A stretch of 64,000 bases of DNA, taken from the NCBI RefSeq assembly GCF_023744375.2, contig NZ_CP146284.1, positions 2,604,001-2,668,000 of the forward strand, read 5' to 3'. The translations under genes and the position numbers were made by a program. Below, one piece after another: positions 20,260-28,973 of the stretch (positions within the stretch are counted from its first letter, which is position 1; every line of letters begins with the position of its first letter). Below the pieces are notes generated by a model that was not told the DNA's origin, did not search any database, and worked only from the letters and a program-made list of their open reading frames with translations. This stretch comes from Parabacteroides sp. AD58. Its GTDB lineage: Bacteria > Bacteroidota > Bacteroidia > Bacteroidales > Tannerellaceae.

Positions 20260-20277
20260 AAACCACCGCGGTGGTTT
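20260..20277 (-). terminator. Terminator of the transposase transcript
   Basis: AAACCACCGCGGTGGTTT is a perfect 18-bp palindrome just after the orfB stop. On the minus strand it is followed by a T-tract (TTTCATT), giving a compact intrinsic terminator within the element. Confidence 0.7.
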
Positions 20278-20280
20278 GCC

Positions 20281-21210
20281 TTACGGCTGGAGGCGCGAAG
20301 CCTCCAAAGAGTTTGTCTCCACCTGGTTGGCAGAAACGAAGGCATTAGACATTTCTCCTTGGATGGCTAATTCCCGATAACTCTTCCAGCGTTTCTTTAT
20401 TGTTCCCCTCATTGCGGAGGCTTCAGCAGGAGTTATACCGTCCAGACTCAAATGAGGACGCTCATTGTTATAGAAATCGACCGCTATCCTTATAGCTGAT
20501 TTAACTTCCGATACGCCGTAAAAGGATTGCCCCAAAAGGAGTTCATTCTTAATTGTATTGTTGACTCGTTCCGCCACGGCATTATCTTTGGGATTGCCGC
20601 TTTCGGTCATGCTTATCTTTATATGATGTTCCTTCAACCGGGAGATATAACTGTAACAGGCATATTGGACACCACGGTCCGAGTGATGGATCAATCCATT
20701 AAGATCCTTGCCCTTATAATAGGCCAAGGCCATGTTCAATGCGTCCAAAGGATAACGGGCTTCCAGCGTGTCGCCCACACTGTAACCGATGATTTCCTTT
20801 GTGTAGTAATCCGTTACTAAAGAAAGATAGCAGAAATCGTACTCGCCCGTTTCCGGCTTTGTCCAGTAAGGTATATAGGTGATATCGCTGACTATCAGCT
20901 GGCAGGGACGATCCGGAATGTATGTCTTAATCAGATTCGGATAGACTGGATACTCATGGTCGGAATCGGTTGTCTTGACGCGTCTTTTCCGTTTACGGAC
21001 TTTCAGGCCATAACGTTCGATGATGTCATAGAAACGGTTATAACCCACGCTATGGGAACCAAACCGGCTCTGGTACATCTGCCAAAGCTTGTTCCCTCCT
21101 ATGCCCGGATCTTTCCCTCGGATTTCCTTGATAAACTCCACAACGAAAGATTCTTCCATCAGACGTTGCAGTACCTTGTCCTCATGCTTATAGTAGGCTT
21201 GTTTACTCAC
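20281..21210 (-). CDS. IS3-family transposase, orfB catalytic part
   Basis: Retroviral-integrase-type catalytic domain of the IS3 transposase. It starts with a HTH_21-like segment (GGNKLWQMYQ), then an rve core with the DDE residues in VSDITY, HHSDRGVQY and AVAERVNNTIKNE. The listed start is a GTG codon (the Val of GVSKQAYY). More likely orfB is made only as the C-terminal part of an OrfAB fusion through a -1 frameshift in orfA: the -1 frame runs without a stop from the A7 run at 21291-21297 into this frame and gives a typical junction (CRLLGVSKQAYY). The C-terminal tail after PHLSLDGITPAEA is about 50 residues. Confidence 0.92.
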   Translation of the reverse strand: MSKQAYYKHEDKVLQRLMEESFVVEFIKEIRGKDPGIGGNKLWQMYQSRFGSHSVGYNRFYDIIERYGLKVRKRKRRVKTTDSDHEYPVYPNLIKTYIPDRPCQLIVSDITYIPYWTKPETGEYDFCYLSLVTDYYTKEIIGYSVGDTLEARYPLDALNMALAYYKGKDLNGLIHHSDRGVQYACYSYISRLKEHHIKISMTESGNPKDNAVAERVNNTIKNELLLGQSFYGVSEVKSAIRIAVDFYNNERPHLSLDGITPAEASAMRGTIKKRWKSYRELAIQGEMSNAFVSANQVETNSLEASRLQP

Positions 21211-21275
21211 ACCAAGCAGACGGCACAGGGGAACGACCTTATACCGTTCCCTGTCCCTTTCATGCAGCCTACGGA

Positions 21276-21635
21276 CTACTTGGTGCCAGCTTTTTTTAGC
21301 TTTATGCCATACACTTCCTCGCCATAGGCGACCATCTCTTGGTAGAAATCTGCGCGCAAACGCTCTTCGGCCAATGCTTTCTTCAGTGACGACAACTCTT
21401 CGAGGAGCTTCTTGTAGTCTTCCGGCGTCACGTCTTTTCCTTGCTTTTTCATGAGTTCTGCTTCTAGAGGATTTTCTCGTTCAAAGGTAGCTATTATTCG
21501 ATAAATGCTCGAACGACTTACTCCATATTGTTGAACCACTTCCTGGATGGAGACGTTGTCTTGCTTTACCAAACGGAAAATCTCTCTTTCCTGATTCTTC
21601 CGAAACTTCTCTTGTTCATAATTGCTTTCTTTCAT
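21276..21635 (-). CDS. IS3-family transposase, orfA (helix-turn-helix and leucine zipper)
   Basis: A 119-residue DNA-binding part of the transposase. It has a helix-turn-helix (SIQEVVQQYGVSRSSIYRII) and a C-terminal coiled coil (YKKLLEELSSLKKALAEERL) for multimerisation. Its start codon is 41 bp inside the left terminus. The last codons contain the A7 slippery run, which lets a fraction of ribosomes continue into orfB. Confidence 0.9.
   Translation of the reverse strand: MKESNYEQEKFRKNQEREIFRLVKQDNVSIQEVVQQYGVSRSSIYRIIATFERENPLEAELMKKQGKDVTPEDYKKLLEELSSLKKALAEERLRADFYQEMVAYGEEVYGIKLKKAGTK
21291..21297 (-). other. Programmed -1 frameshift site between orfA and orfB
   Basis: On the minus strand the orfA codons read CTA AAA AAA GCT, which puts a perfect A AAA AAA heptamer in the zero frame. 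A -1 slip enters the orfB frame and avoids the orfA stop 9 codons before the orfB GTG region. This is the known mechanism for IS3-family OrfAB synthesis. Confidence 0.8.
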
Positions 21636-21676
21636 CTTCTTGTTTTTTAGGAGTCAACCTTATTTACAAAAAGACA

Positions 21677-22268
21677 ATGTAACGAGAAAGGCATAAACAT
21701 CCGCTTATCCACGGATCAGGTTGTCCTGTTTTCCGGTTATTCATTTACCGGGTTGTCTTTCCTTGGATGAAGAACAGAAACCGCCAATCACCTCATCCAA
21801 CAGCAAAAGTCAACTTTTCAAACGTTATCAACGATTTCATTCATCATGATTATTATATCTTTTTTATTCTTTAATTTTTAAATCTCTTAGATGATAATAT
21901 ATGTCGGTTGATTTGGTTAAAACTTTTTGGAATGAATACTTGTCCGTCTCGTTATTAATATGCGGTAAATAGATATCAAGAAGATACCAACAGGTTATAA
22001 CTATTCTTATTTATTGATTTATAATCAGATAGTATTATAAAGGACATATTGGTTAAAAACAGCTGTAGTGGAAAAGTTAATTACCCGAAAAGGCCGTTGA
22101 AAGGTGAAAATACCCTGTGGATATTTCATCAAAACTAATGATTTACTTTTTTGGATATTCTGAAGAAGTACTTGTATGGACGACTTTTTGGATTCTGCAA
22201 GCTTTATTTTTCATTTTGTATGCACGAGTTATAAATAGGTTTTTAACGGGCTATCCACATTTATTCAC
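21677..22268. other. Intergenic region between the IS and the SpoU methyltransferase gene; no gene seen
   Basis: This region of about 590 bp is AT-rich from 21840 on and has no supported gene. The part next to the IS (21680-21800) is more GC-rich and holds small inverted repeats (TTGGATGA at 21763-21770 with TCATCCAA at 21793-21800). It also holds a 25-base segment (21736-21760) that matches a segment inside the IS (20180-20204) at 18 positions. An open frame at 22117-22305 begins with GTG and runs across the methyltransferase promoter, so I do not call it. Confidence 0.6.
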
Positions 22269-22276
22269 TACTTTTG
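22269..22276 (+). promoter_or_regulatory. -7 promoter box (TACTTTTG) of the SpoU methyltransferase gene
   Basis: An exact TAnnTTTG match, 16 bp before the ATG at 22293. A TTG at -33 is not evident. Confidence 0.5.
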
Positions 22277-22292
22277 CGGGAAAGATAAAGCT

Positions 22293-22823
22293 ATGCGTAA
22301 ATTAAAGGTAACAGAATTGAACAGGCTGACACCGGAAGCCTTCAAGAATAGTGAGAAAATTCCTCTGATCGTGGTACTTGATCATGTGAGAAGCCTGAAT
22401 AATGTGGGTTCGGTATTCCGTACTTCCGACGCATTTCGGGTAGAATCTATTTATCTGTGTGGTATCACGGCATGTCCGCCCCATGCAGAAATCCATAAGA
22501 CGGCTTTGGGAGCGGAAGATTCGGTGGACTGGAAGTATTTCAAAGATACGCTGGAAGCTGTTGATAACTTAAAGCAACAGGGTTATACAGTCTGTGCCAT
22601 CGAACAGGCCGAAGGCAGTACCATGCTGGATAAACTGGTGTTAGACAAGACGAAAAAGTATGCGATCGTCATGGGAAACGAAGTAAAAGGCGTTCAACAG
22701 TCGGTCGTTGATAATTGTGACTTATGTATTGAAATTCCCCAATACGGAACGAAACATTCCCTCAATGTATCGGTGACGACCGGTATTGTCATTTGGGAGT
22801 TTTTCAATCAGCTGGGCTTATAA
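22293..22823 (+). CDS. TrmH/SpoU-family RNA 2'-O-methyltransferase
   Basis: A 176-residue SPOUT-class enzyme that transfers a methyl group from SAM to ribose 2'-OH in tRNA or rRNA. The three SpoU motifs are all present: LDHVRSLNNVGSVFRTSDAF with the catalytic Arg (motif 1), YAIVMGNEVKGV (motif 2) and IEIPQYGTKHSLNVSVTTGI (motif 3), which form the trefoil knot. It has no extra RNA-binding N-terminal domain, which is the short TrmH/TrmL-like form. The exact target nucleotide cannot be told. It converges on the DUF4294 gene. Confidence 0.9.
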   Translation: MRKLKVTELNRLTPEAFKNSEKIPLIVVLDHVRSLNNVGSVFRTSDAFRVESIYLCGITACPPHAEIHKTALGAEDSVDWKYFKDTLEAVDNLKQQGYTVCAIEQAEGSTMLDKLVLDKTKKYAIVMGNEVKGVQQSVVDNCDLCIEIPQYGTKHSLNVSVTTGIVIWEFFNQLGL

Positions 22824-22829
22824 ACCTGT

Positions 22830-23444
22830 TTATAACGCCCCACTTTCTACCAGGACAACGATCCGTTCGGTCAAGGCATCTTTACCTTTCGGATCGTATT
22901 CTGTTTTCAGGCTGGCGCCAAACATACCGGCAAACAGGTTCCAGAAGCCGGCACGGAAGCTTCCCAGGAACGCTTTTACCAGATGATAACTGGTCTGGTT
23001 GCACTCCCGGTCGATCAACTTAATCAACAGTTTACCCTGCGAAAGCGTCATCTTCTTCAATTCCGGCTTATATTGGGCAAACAATTCCTTTTCCATCCGC
23101 TTAAGATGTTCCTGTCGTTCTTTCTCCGTCGGCAGGGTTTCGATATATTCGTATGTTTCTATCAGGGTTTCATATACCATTTTAGCGTATGGAAGTGTTT
23201 TCTTCACATCACGTACCAGTTTCCAATACTTCGCTTCTTCCCGTTTGTTGCGGAACTTTACTGGCGGAAAGATATAGACTTCACGCAGATTGAAAATGGC
23301 AATCGTATCATTTCCTTCTACATACGCTCGGTGATATCCTTCGGGCAAGGTATTCATCCGGATGGATTGTGCCTTACTTTCGGATATGCCTAACCAGCAA
23401 CTCAGTCCAATGACGAACATGATATGTATAGTACTCTGTTTCAT
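22830..23444 (-). CDS. DUF4294-family exported protein, function unknown
   Basis: A 204-residue protein with a signal peptide (MKQSTIHIMFVIGLSCWLGISESKA) and a mature part dominated by charged helices (REEAKYWKLVRDVKKTLPYAKMVYETLIETYEYIETL). It ends in a conserved-looking block with ECNQTSYHLVKAFLGSFRAGFWN. It matches my recollection of DUF4294, a Bacteroidetes-only family without known function. The start is placed at the ATG at 23444; a frame 12 bases longer begins with TTG inside a TACATTTG promoter-like box. It is probably periplasmic. Confidence 0.75.
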   Translation of the reverse strand: MKQSTIHIMFVIGLSCWLGISESKAQSIRMNTLPEGYHRAYVEGNDTIAIFNLREVYIFPPVKFRNKREEAKYWKLVRDVKKTLPYAKMVYETLIETYEYIETLPTEKERQEHLKRMEKELFAQYKPELKKMTLSQGKLLIKLIDRECNQTSYHLVKAFLGSFRAGFWNLFAGMFGASLKTEYDPKGKDALTERIVVLVESGAL

Positions 23445-23520
23445 AAGTCGATGCAAATGTATAAATCCTGTTGATAACTTGTGAGTTTAATTTGTTAATT
23501 CAAGTTTCGACCGGATAAAC

Positions 23521-23551
23521 TTGATGAACTCGTTTCCGTTGTTTATATTTG
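23521..23551 (+). promoter_or_regulatory. Promoter (-33 TTG, -7 TATATTTG) of the PorV-like/helix-hairpin-helix gene pair
   Basis: TTG at 23521-23523, a 20-bp spacer and TATATTTG at 23544-23551 match the Bacteroidetes vegetative promoter closely. The start codon is 32 bp downstream. Confidence 0.7.
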
Positions 23552-23582
23552 CGAAGTATGTATAACCAAAACTCCTGTAACT

Positions 23583-24389
23583 ATGAAACTGTTGGGACTA
23601 TCCATTTTGTTCATTTGCCTGTTTTCTGTTTCTGCAGAAGAAAATCTCCGTTTGCCTGATACACGAGCGTTGGCTTTAGGAGGAAACAGTGTTACTCTTT
23701 CTTCGTTTTCCAATCCGGCTCTGGTGCAGTTATCAACAGGGAAAGTCATTCATCTGGACTATTTTAACCGCTATGCCTTAAAAGAACTAGGCAGTATCAA
23801 CGGAAGTTTTCAATACCCGAATGCTTATTTGTCAACCGGTATTCATCTGGCTTCGTTCGGATACGAACGGTATCGGCAGAACATGGCCCGGATATTCTTG
23901 GGAAAGCAGTTGAATACCCGTTGGATGATGGGCGTTTCTTTTCAATATACCTGGATACAATCGGAGTTATATGAAGAGATACCAGCCCGTCTGTCTACCG
24001 ATATCGGAATTGTTTATATTCCCTTTGATAAGTTGTTGATTGGATGTGTAGTACGAGATTTGCCTTCCGTGCGTACAAGTGCTAAAGATTTGAATCTGAA
24101 AGAACTTAGGACGTATGCTGTTCAGATAGGTTTCAACTGGGAAGTTCTCAACAATCTGCTCATAACTTCGTTTGCAGGAGTGGATGAAAACCATCGGATA
24201 CAAGGCGGATTCGGTATGGAGTACGAAGTTTGGAATTGTTTTCAATTACGAGCAGGTCTGCAAGCCGATCCTTTTCTTCCCAGTTTGGGAGTCGGTTTTT
24301 CCTTTCATCATTGGCAATTGGACGCAGTGGCGTTGTGGCATCCGGTATTGGGTGTGAGTTCAGGTGTCGGTTTGTCTTATTCTTTTTAA
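23583..24389 (+). CDS. Outer-membrane beta-barrel protein, FadL/PorV-like, function unknown
   Basis: A 268-residue protein with a short signal peptide (MKLLGLSILFICLFSVSA) and alternating beta-strand pattern ending in an aromatic residue (GLSYSF). The opening DTRALALGGNSVTLSSFSNPA resembles the first strand and NPA motif of FadL-fold proteins such as PorV and PorQ of the type IX secretion system, but the protein is shorter than PorV (about 380 residues). It is followed 10 bp later by another barrel protein and is probably cotranscribed with it. I call it only an outer-membrane protein. Confidence 0.65.
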   Translation: MKLLGLSILFICLFSVSAEENLRLPDTRALALGGNSVTLSSFSNPALVQLSTGKVIHLDYFNRYALKELGSINGSFQYPNAYLSTGIHLASFGYERYRQNMARIFLGKQLNTRWMMGVSFQYTWIQSELYEEIPARLSTDIGIVYIPFDKLLIGCVVRDLPSVRTSAKDLNLKELRTYAVQIGFNWEVLNNLLITSFAGVDENHRIQGGFGMEYEVWNCFQLRAGLQADPFLPSLGVGFSFHHWQLDAVALWHPVLGVSSGVGLSYSF

Positions 24390-24399
24390 TCAGATACGT

Positions 24400-26418
24400 A
24401 TGAAAAAGCAGTTGATAATTCTTTTGATAACCGTGTTTATAAGTGGTTATAATGCTTATTCCCAGGAATCTATTTCTGTTGATAAGTGGAAAGAATATAT
24501 AGAAGAATTAGCTGAAGAATCAGCAAACGAGAGTCAGTTGGAAGCTCTTTATACCGAACTCTCCTACTTGTCGGAACATCCGATGGATTTGAATCAGGTT
24601 ACGGCGGAACAACTTTCTCGTTTGCCGTTCCTGACAGACCGACAGATCGGACAGCTGGTTGCCTATCGAGAGAAATATGGAGAAATGGTTTCTATCTATG
24701 AATTGAAAGGTGTCAATGGTTTGGATTATCAGACCATCCAGTTGCTTTTGCCCTTTGTTTATGTTGGTGAAAAAACGGTTGATAAGCGGCCTCTTATAGT
24801 GAAAAACCTGTTGAAATATGGAAATAATGAATTGCAAATCAGGTACGACCGCTGTTTACAACAAAAGAAAGGATATGGTTCATATCCGGATTCTGTTTTA
24901 GCCCGTTATCCGAATCGGAAATACCTGGGCGAACCGTTCTATACTTCCTTGCGGTATGCCTATGAATTTGACGATTATTTACAGGCTGGTCTGGTGGCCG
25001 AGAAAGATGCCGGCGAACCTTTCTGGACAGGAAAGCAGAAAGGATATGATTATTATTCCTTCCATGCGTTGATAAAAGAACAAGGGGTGTTGAAAACCTT
25101 TGTATTGGGAGATTATAAGGTTTCTTTCGGACAAGGGCTGGTTATCAGTAACGATTTCTCGCCAAGTCGTTCGGCTTTGGTAGCACAGGCCGAACGAAGG
25201 AACAATGGTTTCAGACGACATTTCTCAACCAACGAACAGGATTTCTTCCGGGGAAGCGGATTAACGCTTACTTGGAAGGCTTGGGATGCTAACTTCTTTT
25301 ATTCGTATCGGAAACTGGATGCTGCGGTAGAGAATGATACCTTTCCAACCATCAAGACAGACGGCTTGCATCGTTTACAACGGGATTGGGAAAAAAGGCA
25401 TACGGTCACGATGCATACGTTTGGTGGAAACGTCCGCTGGGCACATCCGAATTATCATTTGGGTATAACGGCCGTATATTATACGTTCGGTGGAAAGACC
25501 ATGTATCCACAAGAGCAATTATATAATCGGTTTGCTTTCCGTGGAGAAAAGAATATCAACATGAGTGTGGATTATATGTGGAAAAACCGGTGGGGAAAAC
25601 TATATGGCGAAACGGCTGTCTCTGCCAATAAAGCCATTGCTACACTGAATGCTTTGCAACTGACACCGGCTTCTTATTTCTCATTGCTGGTGTTGCATCG
25701 GTATTATGACCGCCGTTACCAGGCTTTCTTTGGAAATGCGTTTGCACAGAACAGCACGGTGCAGAACGAACATGGAATCTATTTGGGTTGCCAATGGACA
25801 CCTTTCGGACATTGGAAGCTGTCTTGGTATGCCGATTTCTATCGTTTTCCTTGGTTGAAATACCAGATCGATTTTCCTTCGACCGGGAAAGAGTATTTGT
25901 TTCAATTGGATTATACACCGAGTCAACATTTCTCCTCTTATCTTCGTTATAAAGGAAAGGAGAAGGATGAAGGGAGCAGGCAACATCGGTTTCGCTGGCA
26001 GGCGACTTATGTATTAGGTGATTCCTGGAAATTACGAACGTCGGCAGATGGTATTGTCTCGGCAAATACGGAAGAATCCAGTAAGGGTTATATGATTTCC
26101 CAAAGTGCCGGCTGGAAACCAGTGAAATATCCGTTGCAGTTGGATACTTACTTCGCCTGGTTTTCAACCGACAATTATGCGACACGCATCAGTTCGTATG
26201 AAAAGAATATCCTATATGCTTTTTACATGCCTTCGTTTTATGGAAAAGGACTTCGGGCAGCCATCTCTTTCCGTTGGGATCTGAAAAGAAGGTTCACTGT
26301 ATCTGCCAAGTTCGCTCATACCTGGTACACAGATCGAGACCGGATTGGAACAGATACGGAGGAAATTGAAGGACAAGGCAAAACCGATTTGAACGTATTG
26401 CTTCGCTGGAAGTTCTGA
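24400..26418 (+). CDS. Outer-membrane protein with N-terminal helix-hairpin-helix module
   Basis: A 672-residue protein. A signal peptide (MKKQLIILLITVFISGYNAYS) is followed by a helical linker and, at about residues 53-112, two ComEA-like helix-hairpin-helix motifs (MDLNQVTAEQLSRLPFL, ELKGVNGLDYQTIQLLLPF). The remaining 550 residues have the alternating aromatic pattern of a large outer-membrane barrel, ending in VLLRWKF. The start at 24400 begins the signal peptide; the longer frame starts inside the preceding gene. HhH modules usually bind DNA or, in secretion proteins, act as protein contacts. The role here is unknown. Confidence 0.78.
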   Translation: MKKQLIILLITVFISGYNAYSQESISVDKWKEYIEELAEESANESQLEALYTELSYLSEHPMDLNQVTAEQLSRLPFLTDRQIGQLVAYREKYGEMVSIYELKGVNGLDYQTIQLLLPFVYVGEKTVDKRPLIVKNLLKYGNNELQIRYDRCLQQKKGYGSYPDSVLARYPNRKYLGEPFYTSLRYAYEFDDYLQAGLVAEKDAGEPFWTGKQKGYDYYSFHALIKEQGVLKTFVLGDYKVSFGQGLVISNDFSPSRSALVAQAERRNNGFRRHFSTNEQDFFRGSGLTLTWKAWDANFFYSYRKLDAAVENDTFPTIKTDGLHRLQRDWEKRHTVTMHTFGGNVRWAHPNYHLGITAVYYTFGGKTMYPQEQLYNRFAFRGEKNINMSVDYMWKNRWGKLYGETAVSANKAIATLNALQLTPASYFSLLVLHRYYDRRYQAFFGNAFAQNSTVQNEHGIYLGCQWTPFGHWKLSWYADFYRFPWLKYQIDFPSTGKEYLFQLDYTPSQHFSSYLRYKGKEKDEGSRQHRFRWQATYVLGDSWKLRTSADGIVSANTEESSKGYMISQSAGWKPVKYPLQLDTYFAWFSTDNYATRISSYEKNILYAFYMPSFYGKGLRAAISFRWDLKRRFTVSAKFAHTWYTDRDRIGTDTEEIEGQGKTDLNVLLRWKF

Positions 26419-26502
26419 GGTGGATTTTTATCAGATTATGTTCAGTGGGTATTATAAAGTGAAAAGAAGGTTTATTCGGGTGCATGTAATGTCTAATTTT
26501 CG

Positions 26503-26510
26503 TACATTTG
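26503..26510 (+). promoter_or_regulatory. -7 promoter box (TACATTTG) of the radical SAM gene
   Basis: An exact TAnnTTTG match 42 bp before the ATG at 26553. Confidence 0.45.
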
Positions 26511-26552
26511 CTCATGAACGAATGAAGAAACAAGAATTAATAATAATAAGTT

Positions 26553-27332
26553 ATGGCAACGATTCTTTTTGACAAGATTGTTTATGGTCCGGTACATAGC
26601 CGCCGGTTAGGTGTTTCTTTAGGCATTAATCTGTTTCCTAAAGATGGTAAGCTGTGTACATTCAATTGTATTTATTGTGAATGTGGATATAATGAAGATC
26701 ATCGGACGCGCACGCCACTGCCGAAGCGGGAAGAAGTGAAAGAACAACTGACCAAGAAGCTGGATGAAATGCGGGCAGAAGGACTTGTTCCAGATGTGAT
26801 TACCTTTGCCGGCAACGGAGAACCAACCATTCATCCGGATTTTGCCGGAATTATAGAAGATACGATCGCCATTCGTAACGAACATTGTCCGTCGGCCAAG
26901 GTAGCTGTCTTATCTAATTCTACGATGTTGGATAAGGAAGAAGTCTTTGAAGCCTTATGCAAGGTAGATGATAATATCATGAAACTGGATTCGGTCTTGG
27001 ATAGCCGCATCCGACAAATAGATAATCCTAACAAACCGGGATTCTGTTTTGATAAGTTGTTGAAAAACCTTTGTCGCTTCAATGGTAAGGTAATTATTCA
27101 GACGATGTTTTTACGTGGTGAAAAAGATGGTGTGAAAGTGGACAACACAACCGAAGAGGAAATTACCGGTTGGTTGGAAGCCTTGAAGGCAATAAATCCT
27201 AATCAGGTAATGATTTATACGATTGACCGGGAAACTCCGTTAAAGACATTGTACAAGGTTTCTAAAGAAGATTTGGATGCTATTGCTGAACGTGCCCGGA
27301 AAATAGGATTCCAGGTTTCGGTTTCTTATTAA
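26553..27332 (+). CDS. Radical SAM protein (COG0731-like), substrate unknown
   Basis: A 259-residue enzyme with the 4Fe-4S cysteine motif CxxxCxxC (Cys35, Cys39, Cys42 in CTFNCIYC). It also has FAGNGEPTIHPDF, the SAM-contacting GxGEP-type motif, and a complete TIM-barrel-like length. It resembles the stand-alone group related to wyosine tRNA synthesis enzymes (COG0731). Bacteria do not make wyosine, so the reaction is open. It would act in the cytoplasm under anaerobic conditions. It precedes porX by 73 bp on the same strand. Confidence 0.85.
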   Translation: MATILFDKIVYGPVHSRRLGVSLGINLFPKDGKLCTFNCIYCECGYNEDHRTRTPLPKREEVKEQLTKKLDEMRAEGLVPDVITFAGNGEPTIHPDFAGIIEDTIAIRNEHCPSAKVAVLSNSTMLDKEEVFEALCKVDDNIMKLDSVLDSRIRQIDNPNKPGFCFDKLLKNLCRFNGKVIIQTMFLRGEKDGVKVDNTTEEEITGWLEALKAINPNQVMIYTIDRETPLKTLYKVSKEDLDAIAERARKIGFQVSVSY

Positions 27333-27405
27333 CCAGTTAACAGAAGAAATAGCTGACGGATAACTCAGGACTTATAAACTCAAGAACTTAAAACAACATA
27401 TCGCA

Positions 27406-28953
27406 ATGAAGAAAGACAAAGTTTTATGGGCAGATGATGAGATTGATTTGCTGAAGCCTCACATGATGTTTCTGCAGGAAAAAGGATATGAAGTAACGCC
27501 GGTAGTCAGCGGACAAGATGCTATCGACTGTTGTCGGGAGCAAAGTTTTGATATTATTTTCCTCGACGAGAATATGCCTGGTCTCACTGGCTTGGAAACT
27601 TTGTCACAAATCAAGGAAATAGCTCCGAATACGCCGGTAGTAATGGTAACGAAAAGCGAGGAAGAAAGCATTATGAACCAGGCTATCGGCAATAAGATTG
27701 CGGATTATCTGATCAAACCCGTTAATCCGAATCAATTATTACTGTCGATCAAGAAGAATGTGCATAAGAATGTCATTATCTCGCAGACGACTACTGAAGG
27801 TTATCAGCAGGAGTTTGCCAAGATTGGTATGCAGATTAATGATTCGTTGACGACCGACGACTGGATGGAAGTGTATAAGAAGCTTATCTATTGGGAACTG
27901 GAACTGGAAAGCAGTCAGGTAACCATGAAAGATATGTTGTTGATGCAAAAGGAAGAAGCCAACAATGCTTTCGGTAAGTTTGTCAAACGAAACTATGTAG
28001 ACTGGATAAACAATCCGGCCGAACGTCCGTTGATGAGTCCGGATTTATTCAAGAAGAAGATTTTCCCTTTGCTTGACGAAGGAGAGAAAGTATTCTTTAT
28101 CCTGATTGATAATTTCCGGATGGATCAGTGGCGTGTCGTGAAAGATTTACTGGCTGAATTCTATACTTTCGATGAGAGTTTGTATTACAGTATCTTGCCG
28201 ACGGCGACCCAATATGCCCGGAATGCGATCTTTTCCGGATTAATGCCGGCACAGATCGAGAAGATGTTTCCGGATTTATGGGTAGACGAAGAAAGCGAAG
28301 AAGGCAAGAACCTGAATGAAGCGCCTTTGATTCAGACACAGATTGACCGTTTCCGAAAGAAATATACGTTCTCTTATAATAAAGTTCACGATTCGCAGTA
28401 CGGAGAAAAGCTGTTGGGAATGATTCCTTCGTTGTTGAAAAATCAGTTGAATGTAGTTGTATTGAACTTTGTCGATATGCTTTCTCATGCACGAACTGAA
28501 AGCAAGATGATACGCGAGCTGGCTCAAAGTGAAGCCGCTTACCGGAGTTTAACTCGTTCCTGGTTTCAGCATTCTACCACTTTGGAACTGTTTAAGCGTA
28601 TAGCCAAGTCGGGATATAAAGTGATTGTTACGACCGACCATGGAACAATCCGGGTAGATACGCCGGTGAAAGTAATCGGTGACCGGAATACCAATACCAA
28701 TTTGCGGTATAAGGTTGGAAAGAACCTGAACTATAATCCGAAAGAAGTCTTTGAGATCCGGGATCCGGAAAAGGTAGGTTTGCCTTCTCCGAATTTGAGC
28801 AGCAAATACATCTTTGCCTTGAATGAGAATTTCTTCGCTTATCCCAACAACTACAACTATTATGTGTCGTATTATAAGAATACGTTCCAGCATGGTGGTA
28901 TTTCCATGGAAGAAATGCTCATTCCGTTTATTACGATGATGCCTAAGATTTGA
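27406..28953 (+). CDS. porX: PorX: response regulator with PglZ phosphatase-like domain, regulator of type IX secretion
   Basis: A 515-residue two-domain protein. Residues 1-125 are a CheY-like receiver (acidic pair in WADDEID, phospho-acceptor Asp in IIFLDENMPG, Lys in VMVTKSEEE). After a linker the rest is an alkaline-phosphatase-superfamily PglZ domain with metal-site motifs (FILIDNFRMDQW, VTTDHGTIRV). This layout and length are those of PorX of Porphyromonas gingivalis, which with histidine kinase PorY and sigma factor SigP controls type IX secretion genes and hydrolyses oligonucleotides. The kinase gene is not in the window. With porZ at 34196-36499 it indicates that this organism has a type IX system. 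Confidence 0.93.
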   Translation: MKKDKVLWADDEIDLLKPHMMFLQEKGYEVTPVVSGQDAIDCCREQSFDIIFLDENMPGLTGLETLSQIKEIAPNTPVVMVTKSEEESIMNQAIGNKIADYLIKPVNPNQLLLSIKKNVHKNVIISQTTTEGYQQEFAKIGMQINDSLTTDDWMEVYKKLIYWELELESSQVTMKDMLLMQKEEANNAFGKFVKRNYVDWINNPAERPLMSPDLFKKKIFPLLDEGEKVFFILIDNFRMDQWRVVKDLLAEFYTFDESLYYSILPTATQYARNAIFSGLMPAQIEKMFPDLWVDEESEEGKNLNEAPLIQTQIDRFRKKYTFSYNKVHDSQYGEKLLGMIPSLLKNQLNVVVLNFVDMLSHARTESKMIRELAQSEAAYRSLTRSWFQHSTTLELFKRIAKSGYKVIVTTDHGTIRVDTPVKVIGDRNTNTNLRYKVGKNLNYNPKEVFEIRDPEKVGLPSPNLSSKYIFALNENFFAYPNNYNYYVSYYKNTFQHGGISMEEMLIPFITMMPKI

Positions 28954-28973
28954 TGGAGGAAAGGAAATAAGTG

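Larger units (their letters stand above)
20082..21676 (-). mobile_element. Complete IS3-family insertion sequence, 1595 bp, with 3-bp target duplication
   Basis: The element has orfA and orfB in the IS3 arrangement on the minus strand. Terminal inverted repeats of 26 bp start with TGTC and end in GGTTGACT: the right end is at 20082-20107 and the left end at 21651-21676, matching at 18 of 26 positions. The trinucleotide ATG occurs directly outside both ends (20079-20081 and 21677-21679), as expected of a 3-bp target duplication. Both genes, the frameshift site and the ends are intact, so it is probably active or recent. It sits in the divergent region between the acetyltransferase and SpoU-methyltransferase genes. 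Confidence 0.88.

Noticed and set aside
22117..22305. Possible 62-residue membrane protein before the SpoU methyltransferase
   Set aside because: It begins with GTG, overlaps the methyltransferase start in another frame and spans its TACTTTTG promoter box. I see no homology.
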